From Dioscorea cayenensis subsp. rotundata (Eukaryota > Streptophyta > Magnoliopsida > Dioscoreales > Dioscoreaceae): a stretch of DNA of 64,000 nt. Below, one piece after another: positions 47,839 through 59,326 of the stretch (position 1 is its first letter; each line of letters starts with the position of its first letter). Where the stretch lies: NCBI RefSeq assembly GCF_009730915.1, contig NC_052475.1:24985016-25049015 (forward strand). The letters run 5' to 3'. Made by a program: the position numbers and the translations under genes. Below the pieces are notes generated by a model, which saw only the letters and a program-made list of their open reading frames with translations, had not been told where the DNA came from and did no database searches.

Positions 47839-50118
47839 TCATTGTTCATCTGTGAACCAGTGCTGAACAACATGGAATAGAAAGACCACACAAAATAAAG
47901 CTGATCCAATAAGCACAATAATTCCAGCCCAGACAGATGAAGTGAATGCTCTATGCACAAATGAATGCCACAACCAAACCCATGTTATTGCACAGGCTGA
48001 TCCTAACATGCCACCGACGACAACTTGGCTGATAGTGTGTAGCCGTTGTGATACGCGAAGCCATGTCTGCAGATCATTAAAACCAATAAAATTCTTAACA
48101 TAATCAGATTCTGAATATCAAACTGCGAATATCATGTACTAAATTTTGAGGAAGGCACATACAAGATATGAACCAAATGCTAAGGTGAACACTGCCATGC
48201 TCACTGTAATGAAATTTATCCCCTTCCATTGTAACACTGCAAAGTCCGAAATATCCATGACAGGTACTGGTTAAATTGTAATTGAGTAACAGAATTTCTG
48301 TCAGATGTGAGCTGGTTTGATTACCGAGCAAAAATATAATTCAGTGATAAGAGGAAAAAGAATGAAGATTAATACCTGCAGATCTTCCAAATTACAGACC
48401 ATATTCAAACATTTGCAGAATAAAAACTCTTTCAGATTTACAGTTATATGTCCAAAGGTTTAAGTACGCGATTAAATTGTATTTAAGGTTTGTGACTAAG
48501 AACCAAAAGCAGGTGAAAAATATAAAAATACGGTGTGCGAAGACTCACATGAAATAATTCCTAGAACTGCTGCATAGAAGAGGGACTGTGCATGTGAAGA
48601 TGGCATTCCAGGATCGGATCTTAATCCAGAGACAGGTCTTTGATGATTTAGAACCCGTTTCAAAGTAACTGAAAGCCCTGAATTTATAACAGCTCCCATC
48701 ACAGCCCATGAAACTTCGGCATCGTGCTTCCATAAAATGGCCAGACCAAAAAGAAAAGCTACCAGCCATTTGCTCTGTTACCGAAAATAAATGAGAAGAA
48801 TAGAAGAAGTAGATTTTGTATCAAATGAATCTTGCAAGCTTCTTATTTGGTTAAAGAATTGAAGTTTATCAATAAAAAGAAAAAAAATCAAACTAATGAA
48901 ATGCTTCATGGTTAATAAGTTTGAGGTTTTTCCTAAATAAATTTGCTATATATGTTGCCGTGAAGAGACACTATCAAACATTTGCTCTGGCGACGAAAGA
49001 CACAAGGACCTTTACAAACATTAAAAAGAAGAACAGAAGAAGCAGATTTTTGTACCAAACGAATCTTGTGAGTTGTTTATTTGGTGAATGAATTGTGGTT
49101 TATCCAAAAAAAGTTTCAAGCTAATGCAATAATACTAAAGTTTGTTGTAAATGAATTTCAGATTCTACTATTCTACTAAGTTGAATCATTGAAACAAGAG
49201 ATCAAAGTTTTTTTTTTCTTGAGTAAAGTTAATAAACCACAAGCATTTATCATAAGAGAAGACAGAGAACAAAGTTTCTGGTGTTAGAGTTTCAGTAAAA
49301 TTACAAGGGCTAAAGATATAGCAAAGTAAATAATCATTTGTTAAAACTTCAACTATTCAAGAGTATTGACTTCAAAATTCATCAAAGCATAAGATTTCTG
49401 TAAAAGAATGGGGTGACATGCAAGATTAAACTGAAATATCCTTTCCAAGGAAATTAAAGGTTTTAACTTCACTACTTGAAGCCATGACTTCAAAATTCAA
49501 TATTCAAATGATTCATTCAAGAACTAAACCAAAAGTAGGATCGCAAGGAACTAAACCAATAAAACTATGCAATTTTCCATCAGTTATTAAATGCATCTAT
49601 ATATATAAATGTATGTATGTATCTTCACAATCATAGAGTAAAACAACAAAGAAAAGTTGCAATTTCAATGATGAAGAGGAGGTAATAAAAGAAAATTTAT
49701 TAGGTTTTGGAGTAACATAGAAGCAAAACCATACTCCAAACATGGAACAATTCACATCAAATCTGTAGCAAATCAAATGATCTTTAAGAAAAACAAATTC
49801 ATTAAAATCCAAGAAACTAACCACTCGATTAAAAAACGAATCGAATTCCGCACGCCCAAAACCACGTCGCTGGGTTGAAGAATCATTGCCCAAAATCATC
49901 TCGGTCTCCTCCTCAGCACCATCACTGCCCCCAAACTTACCAATCGGGACCAATTCAGGCATGCTTTTCTGATCAGAGACCCTCAAGCTCTTCCAAAGAC
50001 GCCTCTTTGACAAGAACCCAAGCATCAAAATCGGATTTTTAGAGTCTGGGAATCGATTAGGAGAGCGAAGGTGAAGGCTTTTGGGTGGGAGATGAAGAGA
50101 GCTGAAGAGAAGGGGCAT
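47839..50118 (-). CDS. PAP2-family lipid phosphate phosphatase, probably plastid (LPP epsilon-like)
   Basis: Four exons on the minus strand, 50118-49822, 48774-48549, 48236-48163 and 48066-47839, join in phase to 274 residues. The three PAP2 phosphatase motifs are visible: KRVLNHQRP, PGMPSSHAQS and SQRLHTISQVVVGG, holding the Arg/His residues of the histidine-type mechanism. Several hydrophobic segments (WLVAFLFGLAILW, AAVLGIIS, FITVSMAVFTLAFGSY, SVWAGIIVLIGSALFCVVFLF) indicate a multi-pass membrane protein. The N-terminus (MPLLFSSLHLPPKSLHLRSPNRF) looks like a plastid transit peptide. Plant LPP-epsilon enzymes dephosphorylate phosphatidic acid in the plastid envelope; assignment to that subgroup is inference from length and N-terminus. 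Intron 1 holds LINE 3' tails. A (GAA)n tract (50137-50174) lies in the leader region. Confidence 0.9.
49093..49300. repeat. LINE 3' tail relics inside intron 1 of the phosphatase gene
   Basis: TTGTGGTTTATCC followed by A's at 49093-49112 (plus strand) and, on the minus strand, TTGTGGTTTATTAACTTTACTC followed by A's at about 49208-49246 resemble the terminal hairpin and tail of the window's LINEs. Both are very short, 5'-truncated remnants. Confidence 0.45.
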
Positions 50119-50136
50119 TCTTTAATACCGGAGAGA

Positions 50137-50174
50137 AGAAGAAGAAGAAGAAGAAGAAGAAGAAGAAGAAGAAG
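50137..50174. repeat. (GAA)n microsatellite in the phosphatase leader
   Basis: Twelve or so GAA units (TTC on the transcribed strand) lie just upstream of the ATG at 50118, so the 5' UTR or core promoter of the phosphatase gene is a pyrimidine-rich tract. Confidence 0.85.
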
Positions 50175-50179
50175 CCATG

Positions 50180-50900
50180 AACAATTTTGCATTGAAAGAG
50201 ATTGTTAAGTCTTGTACGAACCACTAGTTGCATTGCAAACCAAATGGGTATGACTTCCTTCTCTTCTTTTCTCTGCTATCATTAATGTAATTTAAGGGAA
50301 AAAAAAACACAGAAATTCATTTATTGCCACCTGAATAAATGATTTTTTTAACATAAAAAAATGTAAATAGTTTTATTAATTAAAAAATTAAGTGGTGAAT
50401 ATAAAAAATACAAACGGCATTACAATAATTTTTAAATTTTTATCTTTAAATTAAAAAAAAATTATATTGTCTATTGAATATTAAACATAAAATAGTATAA
50501 GCACTTGTGCTTTATCTCAACTACTTGTATATATTACTTATATTGTACTTGTGAATGTAATAAGGTGTATAACAAAAAGAGTATATGGAATGAAAAATTA
50601 TTTTAATATTTTGGTTCAATAATGTAGTATTTTTTCATAATCTCTTTTTATGTTCATAGCTTCAATTTTAAATATATATATATATATATATATATTTATT
50701 ATAAAAAATATGATGTGTAATTTCAGGTTTCTATTGATGTGTATATATAAATCACTAATTTTTTTTAAATTAATGAGAAAAAGAAAAAATCACTCTCCTA
50801 ATAAAAGAATTAGTAGTTGATTTCTCTCCTAAATTAGAAATAAAAATATTAAAATATTAAAAAAAATCAGAAAAATAAAGAGATATCTTGTCTCTAGTAT
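50180..50900. other. intergenic, no gene seen
   Basis: AT-rich spacer with a (TA)n tract at about 50669-50693. No open frame of interest. Confidence 0.4.
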
Positions 50901-50903
50901 TCC

Positions 50904-50904
<1 letters not shown>

Positions 50905-50942
<38 letters not shown>

Positions 50943-51106
50943 AACCCCTTTTCTTGTTTAGTTTAGAGAGGGGACAAAGAAGAGTGAGGATCAGGGAGGA
51001 TGGAATATATATTAAACAATCCCTTTTCTTATTTGGTTCAAGAAGGGGTGGTGGGGCAGGGGACAAAAGGATAGTGAAGAGGGGGGACTCGGAGGAGGCT
51101 AGTTGG

Positions 51107-51141
<35 letters not shown>

Positions 51142-51240
51142 TAAACATTCCCTTTTCTTATTTGGTTCAAAGGGTAAGGGGACAGTGGGAAAAGGAAGAG
51201 GATGGAGAGTTTGAAGTAATTTCATATTTAATTTAATGGA
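50905..51240. repeat. three tandem imperfect repeats with TA/CT microsatellites
   Basis: Three units, starting near 50905, 51006 and 51120, share ATATATATTAAACAATCCCT-like starts, TTTTCTTATTTGGTTCAA and a purine-rich GGGG-containing second half. Unit length is about 100-120 bp. A (CT)n tract precedes the third unit. The two overlapping open frames here are artefacts of the repeats. Confidence 0.65.
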
Positions 51241-51655
51241 GAAGTAAAGAGGGGTAAAGAAAATTATGATGTATATTGACCAATCTATACTTTAATATAA
51301 AATGAATTATGATTATTTTTTACACATTATTATTATTATTATTAGTAACCATGATTGCTGTTTTTTGTATTTTTGTATTTTATTTATTTTTTGCATAATT
51401 TACTATTATTAATAATTTTAAACTAATATGTAAAAAATTAAAATTAAAAAGCTACAAAGTAAACATTTGAATTAAAATTAATTTTATATTCTAAATTTAA
51501 AATCAATAAAGTAAAATTAAAAGAGATAAAATTGAGCGAAACCCCATAAAGACATTTTGTCAATAAAAATTTGACTACCCAAAAACCCACAATTTGAAAG
51601 AGTGAAATTTGTAAAGTTTGAACCCACAATTTAAAAGAGTGAAATTTATGAAGTT

Positions 51656-51730
51656 GTTGATGGCTTTGTTGTATCTTTTGTTTTTACTTTAATATATGTA
51701 ATTCATCCACCTTTTCAAAAAAAAAAAAAA
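51656..51730 (+). mobile_element. 75-bp LINE-type tail insertion with perfect 14-bp duplication
   Basis: The insert ends CATCCACCTTTTC plus an A-tract and is flanked by AAATTTATGAAGTT at 51642-51655 and 51731-51744. This is the footprint of target-primed reverse transcription with extreme 5' truncation. The end resembles, but is not identical to, the terminal hairpin of the other LINEs. Confidence 0.75.
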
Positions 51731-52050
51731 AAATTTATGAAGTTTGAAAGGGGTGCGACACACCTCAAACTCCACTCATTATAATTTCTTCAATCAGACA
51801 CACTTTATTTTTCTTAATTTCTCCTCACCTATCTTACAAAAATAACCCAACCAAACAAGCAAAGGACATGACTGGTTTGGATGAAGTTGTTTTTTTTTTG
51901 GTTTCCAAGTTTATTTATTTATTGCCAACATTCAAAATGTGTCTTACAGTTGCCATTCACCATCATCCTTTTCAATACATATACACATACACATACACAT
52001 AAATATATAAATATATATATATATATACTCAGCTACACTAATGTGCTCTG

Positions 52051-52516
52051 CTAGAGTGATTCACACTCTGTGTTAATTGGGGTGACATGAACAGGGCACC
52101 CTGTTCTTAGCCTTGGAAAGATCCCCCATTTTTCTAAGCTTGAATCTTTGTCTGTAACCCTCCACCTGATAATAAAGATTAACATATATGAAACTCAGAA
52201 GAAGTTTTCTATTTTCACAAACCAAATCCAAAGAAAAACAACACCAGACCTGAACTTGGTCATAAGTCTGTATAGAAACACCAGCATCATTGCCTTGGCT
52301 AAGTTCATTCCCAAACAACTCCTACCTCCAACTCCAAATGCCAAGAAACTATAAGGTTTTGCATCTTCCTCAAACCTTGAAGGATTGAATTTAGTTGGAT
52401 CTTCATACACTTTTGGATCATAATGTATAGCTCTTGCATCAACATTCAATATCCAACCTTTCTTTATCTGAAATCCTAAACAATGTGAAAACAGGGTTGT
52501 TAATTCCTTGCCCCTT

Positions 52517-52554
<38 letters not shown>

Positions 52555-54103
52555 TATGGTATTGAAAATACATACCATCAATCTGGCATTCCTTCATTGC
52601 TACCCTTGGGAACCAGGATACAATTGTCATCATCCTTAAAGACTCTTTCACCACCTTTGATGCATATGACATTCTATTCAATGCTTCAACACCAAGAGAA
52701 TGCCCATGATTCTCTGATGATAAATTCAACTGTATATATGTATCTTGATTATTAGTTATTGATGAAAAAAATTTAATCAAATGGAAACCATTTGTTCTTC
52801 ATTTACTTACTCTAAGAGTGTCCTGAACTTCTTGATTTTCATCTAAGTACTTGACCATCCATGCAATTGCATTTGCCGTGGTATCTTGTCCTGCATATTA
52901 ATTGACTAATTCCTCATTAGAAGGTTTTGAAACTGTAAATCAATAAGAAAAAAACACAATTTAACCTGCAATTATAAGTGTCAAGATGTTATCAAGGATT
53001 TGCTTGTCAGCCAATGGCTCATAATCATTGTCATCATCATCTCTCCTCAAAAGTGATTGCAAGAAATCATCATGAAACTCCAACCCTTTTCTCCTCAACT
53101 CTATGATTCTCTTCAGTGTGTTCATGATCCTTTTCCTAGCCTGTACATCTCTATTAGTTTCATTAATCACCATAATAAAATCATCAAAATGCAAATTAGC
53201 TATTGTTTATACCTTTAGACCTTTGTAGAACCTAGTCCCTGGCAAATTCAATGGAATGGCAAGCATTGCTTCATTAACTTGTAAAACATCCTTTTGTAAA
53301 ATTTGAAGCTCATTCTCTTCTGATAAACTTATTAACATCTTGCAAATTGCATTGAAGGTTATCTGCACATCAAGTGAATATATAATAACTAATTAAAACT
53401 AATAAAGGAGAACTAATTAATTAACCTTCATAGCATCATCAAGAACAAGAGCACTCTTCCTTTGTTCCCACTGAGCCATAGTCTTCAAAGTAAGTTCATC
53501 AAAGAAGTTGATAGATGAGGAGAATGAATCCGAAGTGAAGAGATTGGATATTCTATGACGAACCAACTTGTGGGTCTCTTTGGAGGCACATAACAAGCTT
53601 TGATCTCCTAATAACTCAGCAATTGATCTTATGTACCTCTTTGAAAAATCAAGAGATTCACCAGAGAGCATTAGTTTAGCAGCCTCAGTGCTAGATATGA
53701 ACACATGAGTGCTCCCAAATATGCTTGTCTTGAAACAACTCCCATATCTACGTACAAAAAACAATTGCATGAGCAGGCATGCATGCATGAGTAGTAAATA
53801 TTATTAAGAACTAATTCAAAAGCTAAATTAATATTGAATTACACAATATATATATAAATATATTAATTACTTGAGATGCCTAGTCTTCACAAACTCATAT
53901 AATCCTTTACTATTGCTATTTGCTGAGATAAAGGCAGGCGTTTCTCCGATGAAAGGTGGTCCTAAGCTCCCCGGAGGAGGGTTCACCATCTCTGTGCTTC
54001 TGCTCACTAAAATCTTCAAAAATTCAATTGCCATAAATACAATGAGTAGTACTGATAAGAGATGGAGGAACAAGAAGAAGCAGTAGGAAAAAGAGAGGTC
54101 CAT
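52051..54103 (-). CDS. cytochrome P450, CYP85 clan (possibly CYP722-type)
   Basis: Eight exons on the minus strand, 54103-53871, 53747-53426, 53362-53213, 53140-52966, 52890-52811, 52729-52576, 52475-52250 and 52165-52051, join in phase to 484 residues. It has an N-terminal hydrophobic anchor (YCFFLFLHLLSVLLIVFMAI) and a proline hinge (NPPPGSLGPPFIGE). The I-helix oxygen-binding motif is AGQDTT, the K-helix ExxR is KESLR, and the heme loop is FGVGGRSCLG with the axial Cys. EKWGIFPRLRTGCPVHVTPI near the C-terminus is typical of the CYP85 clan. It is an ER-anchored monooxygenase needing a P450 reductase. GETPAFI, IFGSTHVFISSTEA and KRYIRSIAELLGDQSLLCAS suggest the CYP722 family to me, but the substrate is inference only. 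A (TA)n tract lies in the intron after exon 6 (about 52518-52550). Confidence 0.92.
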
Positions 54104-54184
54104 GTTGGTTGAATTGGTGTTTGAGTGTGTGAATAATGTTTATGTTTATGGGTGCTAGAAATATATTAATTCAAGCAGACTTGA

Positions 54185-54295
54185 ACAGTGTTTTTTGTTC
54201 CACTAAAGAGAGGGAGGCTTGAACAAGTGACAACATTGGAGGGTTTATGTGGAGGAGAACAGTTTTTTTTGCTCCTCTAAATAGAGGAAAACTGT
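54185..54295. repeat. direct repeat upstream of the P450 gene
   Basis: GAACAGTGTTTTTTGTTCCACTAAAGAGAGG-type sequence near 54185 recurs as GAACAGTTTTTTTTGCTCC near 54259, about 75 bp apart, within 200 bp of the P450 start. It could be promoter duplication; function unknown. Confidence 0.5.
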
Positions 54296-54849
54296 TCTTG
54301 AACAGGATGGTGGTGGGCTACATCATCATGACAAGAGGACTGAACCAATGCATCAACAAGGTGGGTTTCATAAACTTGATGAAGAGTTGACTATGGTTGC
54401 ATGCGTGTGTTAAATCATCTCTCTCTTATTTCTTTTAAAACAATAGTTTTAGTACTTAATGAACTGATAATCAGCTTCACAATTTTCTTTTCCAAAATTC
54501 AATTTCCTTCAACTTTAATGTATTCAATTTTTTGTAGATTTTTTTTTTTTTCAAATCTTGGAGATCTTTTGAGTTGAACATATAAAAACTTTCTTAATAA
54601 ATGTTTTTTTTAACCATGCTTATGACATGAGAGTGATATTTTATGATACTCACCCAAACCATGTATTTTTTTCCGATTCAAAATTGAAAGTTTATAGCTT
54701 GTTCATACTTATTAAAAAAAAAAAGTTAATATTTTATTTTAGAAGAATTTTTTTCTTTGATAATAATATGTAGATCAATATCAATTTAATTAATTTTATT
54801 TGGTATAATTATATTTATTTATTTAAAAATTTATTAGTGTCTCACACAA

Positions 54850-55838
54850 TTTATTTTATTAGGTCTGCCACTTCCAGTGATGTTCTCTGTTTATTAAATT
54901 CCTTGCCTGACTGTTCCAATGACCTTGAAGATTCCTACTCCTGGTCTTTAGAAAAAAATGGAACTTTCACTGTCAAATCTTTTTACAATTTTTTAATTGA
55001 TGGGGGTCTTCGCAACCAGCTCTATTCCAAGTTTTGGAAAATTAGGTCCCCTAGCAAAATTACTTTTATTCTCATTGGGTCGGCCCGGGATAACAAAAAT
55101 CCCCGACACTTGAGAACCTTTTTCAAAAAAAGGTCGCAATCCTTACGCCACTCGACACTTGTATTCTTTGCCATAATAATTCGAGTCAGTGGATCACCCT
55201 ATTTTTAAAAGCTGCGGCATTTACGTCAGTATTTGGTCCTTTTTCAAATGTTTGCTTAACTCGAATCTCTACCTTCCTCGTTTCAAACATTTTGGACCAA
55301 TTGGATCCCCTCATTAAATCCTATTCATAGGAATTTTTTTGGGATCTCGTTCAGAGCCATCTTCCGGAATATTTTGGTTGGAAACGCAACAATCGTATTT
55401 TTCAACCAAATATGTGCACCACTCTCTATTACAATTCTTAAAACCGCTAATATGGCGTTTTCCCGGATTGCATGATTCGGATCTCCACCAACCGGAAGCT
55501 TCGAGGTCAGTTTCAAAAGGTAAAAGCGCTCCTTAAACTTCATGAGCTCCGGGTCCATCGACCTCACGAGCGATATGGCGCCCAATCGACTCGAGAGTAA
55601 TCCGCTTGTTTCACTCGAGTGGCTCGTGTCTCCAGACAGTACGACTCGCCACCTCGGACTCTCCTACTTCTTCTTAGTTTTATTTTTCACTTTACTTTGT
55701 CTTTCTCATCCCCGATGAGGAAATCGACTTTCCTTCTTCCTTAGATTGTCTTGTTTGTTGTTGCCACTTTATGAACTTTGTTTTCCCCAGCTTCTTCTCT
55801 TTAATAAATTTGTGGTTTATCCACTTTATTCAAAAAAA
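54850..55838 (+). mobile_element. decayed LINE 3' fragment (plus strand)
   Basis: The frame at 54837-55208 encodes LLNSLPDCSNDLEDSYSWSL, FTVKSFYNFLIDGGLRNQLY and the start of a zf-RVT domain, nearly the same as the minus-strand LINE at 58.0-59.2 kb. The rest is frameshifted and rearranged. It ends GTGGTTTATCCAC (55812-55824) then a poly(A) tail. Confidence 0.8.
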
Positions 55839-56308
55839 AAAAAAATAATAAATAAATTGGATAACTTAAAAATAAATAATATCTAAAGCCTTTGGTCCAG
55901 CAGGTCTTCACTGTGTAAAACTTAATTTCCGGGACTAGCAGCAGCGGTGCCAAGATCAGTCAATAAATCATGTAAATAAATAAATATATTAAATAATAAA
56001 ACACCAAGTTGATGATATTACCGAAGAAGGATAACTTATGAGCATAATTGGCTTTGGTGCCAATATTGGCAGAGACAATTGATAATAGTTTTGTGAATTT
56101 AACGTCATCATAAAGATGAACAAGCATTACTTTGTGATTGGGAGTAGTTTATATTTTGAATTTTAAATTGTATGTCCTCTTGAATCATATATATTTACTA
56201 TCGTCATTAGTTGGAGTTAAATTATATATTATATAAATAAATTATAATCAGAGGATAATTAAGTGGCATCCAGGGACAAAGTATGGCAATAAGAGTAATT
56301 AACGAAAA

Positions 56309-57165
56309 GAAATCAAGAAGAAGAATATAATCGCAGCCATGGTTGCATTGTCTTCATCCTCTGTTTCATCCGAGGTTACTTCAAAGCTCTCAATGCTTAT
56401 AATGGAGAAGGATCCTTCAGTCTCTATGGCATGTTTCATTTCCTCTAAAGATGGTACATGGAATGGTGCATTGCATAAATCTATCTTCTCCTTCTCCACA
56501 ACACCCTGCAATATGAACTTTTATAAGTGGGTCAAGGCTAAAAGCAAAAAAATGATTTAAATTTTTTTTATTTAACCTTAATTAACTAATCTAAATTAAG
56601 AGAGCTTAATTGACTCAACATGTCAAGAGATTTTTAATCTTTCCATTATTTTCTATCCAAAATAATAAATAAATAAATAAATAAATAAATAGGGATAATA
56701 AATATGAAAAACAAGAAAATGATCTTAGTGGCCAAGTCCATGTGTGCTATAGTGCCATGATCTCCCACATGTAGCAGTTCTCCGCATCAGTGTGATCTGA
56801 ATTCCTACTAATGCTCTACGGTGTCAAGACCATGTTACCACCCGTAACTAGTTTTTCACCACGGCACTTGAGAAACAGTAAAAAAATCTCTCTAGAACTG
56901 CTTACTATATGCTTCTAAAACACAAGGAGGACTTGCTTTTGAAGTGCATAGCTTTTCTCTGTTTATCTTCACATTCTCTTTCATTTTGAAGATCGATCCA
57001 GAGGAACCTGTATAATTAATATGCAAAAATTTAGAAATATTGCAAGGATATATATATATATATATATATCACAATTAATTAATTAAGCAAATAGAGCTGA
57101 CCTGAGAGAGCCAATGAAGACTCAGTAGCTCCAATGCCTCAATGGCGTTCATGCAAATGTCTCTA
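56309..57165 (-). pseudogene. SABATH methyltransferase pseudogene
   Basis: On the minus strand the remnants follow the exon order of the intact gene at 59.3-60.8 kb. A decayed exon 2 end lies at about 57110-57165. An exon 3 remnant at about 56815-57010 resembles the ERDFSQFLKCRAEEVIHGGC region but is shortened and lacks an open frame. The start of the last exon (56508-56309) reads GVVEKEKIDLCNAPFHVPSL and EETEGSF-like sequence, then runs out into unrelated residues. Exon 1 and most of exon 2 are missing. It is a tandem copy that has lost function. Confidence 0.75.
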
Positions 57166-57199
57166 ACATTGCATGCAACCAAGAGAGAACCCAAAATGA

Positions 57200-58005
57200 A
57201 CTTTGGTGTACCAAATTTTAAACTTATGCAAGCTAACCGTATAATTTACATCCGGCCTCACTTCCCCAAATCAGGTGGAGCTTAACCAGCTCCAACTCAA
57301 TATGACTGAACCAAGTCTTCAAAAGGTCCACCTAGTTCACACTCTTCAAACTAATAGGCCAAAATCCACTCATTCAAATGGGCATGAGCCCAATTCTTCT
57401 CAAACAAATGGGTCTGTTTCCAAATTTACCCAAACTAAGAAAAGGGTCTAAGCCCATTTCTACTCAAACAAAAAGGTCCGGGCTCAAATCAACCTATTCT
57501 AACAGCCTATACTCCAAATCAACCCAATTTAGGAGGAAAAGGTTCTGCTCTTTCGAAGCGCCAGGCAAAAAGCTAAGTTGGAAGACTCAGCTCTAATTGT
57601 TAAGTGTAGCATAAAGTTCCTAGTTTGCATCATAGTCATAAGTGGTTAAGATGAGGCTCAACTAGAGAGGTCTTCCACTCACTGAAGACTTTAGGGTTGT
57701 CATATGTTGTCTTTTTACCTTTGTTTTATCTCACTTTTAATGCATGTGATTTAACAATATTTTAAAGAAAAACTTTTTTAGAAATAAATATCTAAACAAA
57801 AGAGGAGGGTATTTATTAGAAACTATTACTCAATTAAGATATTAGGAAGAAGAAAGAAAAACACATGTATAAATTAACATTTTATATATTCACATAAACT
57901 TTTTCTCTTTAACAAACTCATTCATGGTAGCCCATTATATAGATTTTACAAAAAACTCTTAATATTTTAGAAACTCCTTGTACATAACAACTCATGACTT
58001 TTTCA
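57200..58005. other. intergenic, short internal repeats
   Basis: No gene. At 57370-57490 short related units recur (CTCAAACAAATGGGTCTG / CTCAAACAAAAAGGTCCG with GGGCATGAGCCC / GGGTCTAAGCCC), probably a degenerate tandem repeat. Confidence 0.4.
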
Positions 58006-58010
58006 CTTCA

Positions 58011-59249
58011 TTTTTTTTTTTTTTATTTTGAATAAAGTGGATAAACCACAAATTTATTAAAAAGGAGCAAACTGGAAGCAACAAAGTACAAATGAAAATA
58101 CAACAAACACTGGAGCAAAGCAGAAGTCTGCTATCCTCACCAGAGATGAGAATAACAGGGAACAAGGAAAGCGAAAAGGAAGAAAAAAGAGGAGCAATCT
58201 GAAGCCGGCGAAGTCAACCATATGGAGACACAGACCAGCTCAGATGAGAAGGTAACAGACTACTCCTGAATCTGATCGGGCGCCAGATCACCGGTGCAGA
58301 CAGAGGATCTGGAACTGAGGAAGTTTAAGGAACGCTTGATCTTCTGAGTACCCTCCGAGTCATTCAAAATGTGGGAGTCAGAGTCTGCAGTAATCCAAGA
58401 AAGAATCATATTAGTCGTATTATAAATTGTAACAGAAGTTTGTGAACATTTTTGGTTAAAAATACAGTTATTGCGTTCTAGCCAGATATTCCAGAAAATG
58501 GCTTTGGAACAGAGGTCCCAGATATTTCTGAAGGGAGAGTAAATAGAGGGAATCCAATTGGTCCAAATGTTATATACTGAGGAGGGTAGAGTTTCGGTAT
58601 CGAATAAACATTTGAAGAATGACCAAATTCGCTCAGCGTAGAGACAGTTTAAGAAAAGGTGGTCCACTGATTCAGTGTTATTATGGCAAAGGGTACATGT
58701 GTCAGTGGCAGAAGGGTTGCACCCTTTTTTGAATAGGTTCTCAAGAGTTAGAATTTTGTTATCCCAGGCAAGCCAACAGAATAAGGTGATTTTGCTAGGA
58801 GACTTAGTTTTCAAGAAATTGGGATAAAGTTGATTGCGAAGTCCTCCATCAATTAGAAAATTGTAAAAAGATTTGACTGTGAAAGTTACATTCTTTTCTA
58901 ATGACCAGGAGTAAGAATCATCATGATCATTGGAACAATCCGGTAAAGAATTTAGAAGTCTGGTATGGTCATTTGTAGTGGCTGATCTAAAGAGATTACC
59001 CTGGGAGTTGACAATATGAATAAATTGTTTTAAGGTAATCCAAGGGTAAGGATAGTCCAGAAAGAGAGATTCATAACAGTTTCTAGGTGACCTGCAACCC
59101 TCTAGCCATCTATCAAACCAGAATAAAGTTTTTTCTCCATTGCCAATTGATTTAGTTAGGCATGAACGGAATGAATGAAGTATGGTATTAATTCCCGCCC
59201 AAAAGAACGATTTATTTTTTGGGGGTTGTGAAAAAAGATAACCCCACAT
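58011..59249 (-). mobile_element. 5'-truncated LINE, 329-codon open end (minus strand)
   Basis: On the minus strand the frame 59249-58260 is open and encodes KNKSFFWAGINTILHSFR, LFWFDRWLEGC, FTVKSFYNFLIDGGLRNQLY, FCWLAWDNKILTLENL, TCTLCHNNTESVDHLFLNC and AIFWNIWLERNNCIF, the RT C-terminus plus zf-RVT. The 3' UTR ends with the hairpin (GTGGATAAACCAC on the plus strand at 58037-58049) and poly(T) at 58011-58024. It lies just downstream of the intact SABATH stop at 59327 and has the same subfamily as the plus-strand fragment at 54.8-55.8 kb, but is better preserved. Confidence 0.88.
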
Positions 59250-59326
59250 TTTATTTCTCTATATTATTATTATTATTATTTTTAATAATTAAAGGTTTAA
59301 GTTTAACTTCTAACAGTTTCTTGGGC

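Noticed and set aside
54837-55208. Host gene with FTVKSFYNFLIDGG
   Set aside because: It matches the zf-RVT end of the LINEs at 36-39 and 58-59 kb and ends with their 3' hairpin.
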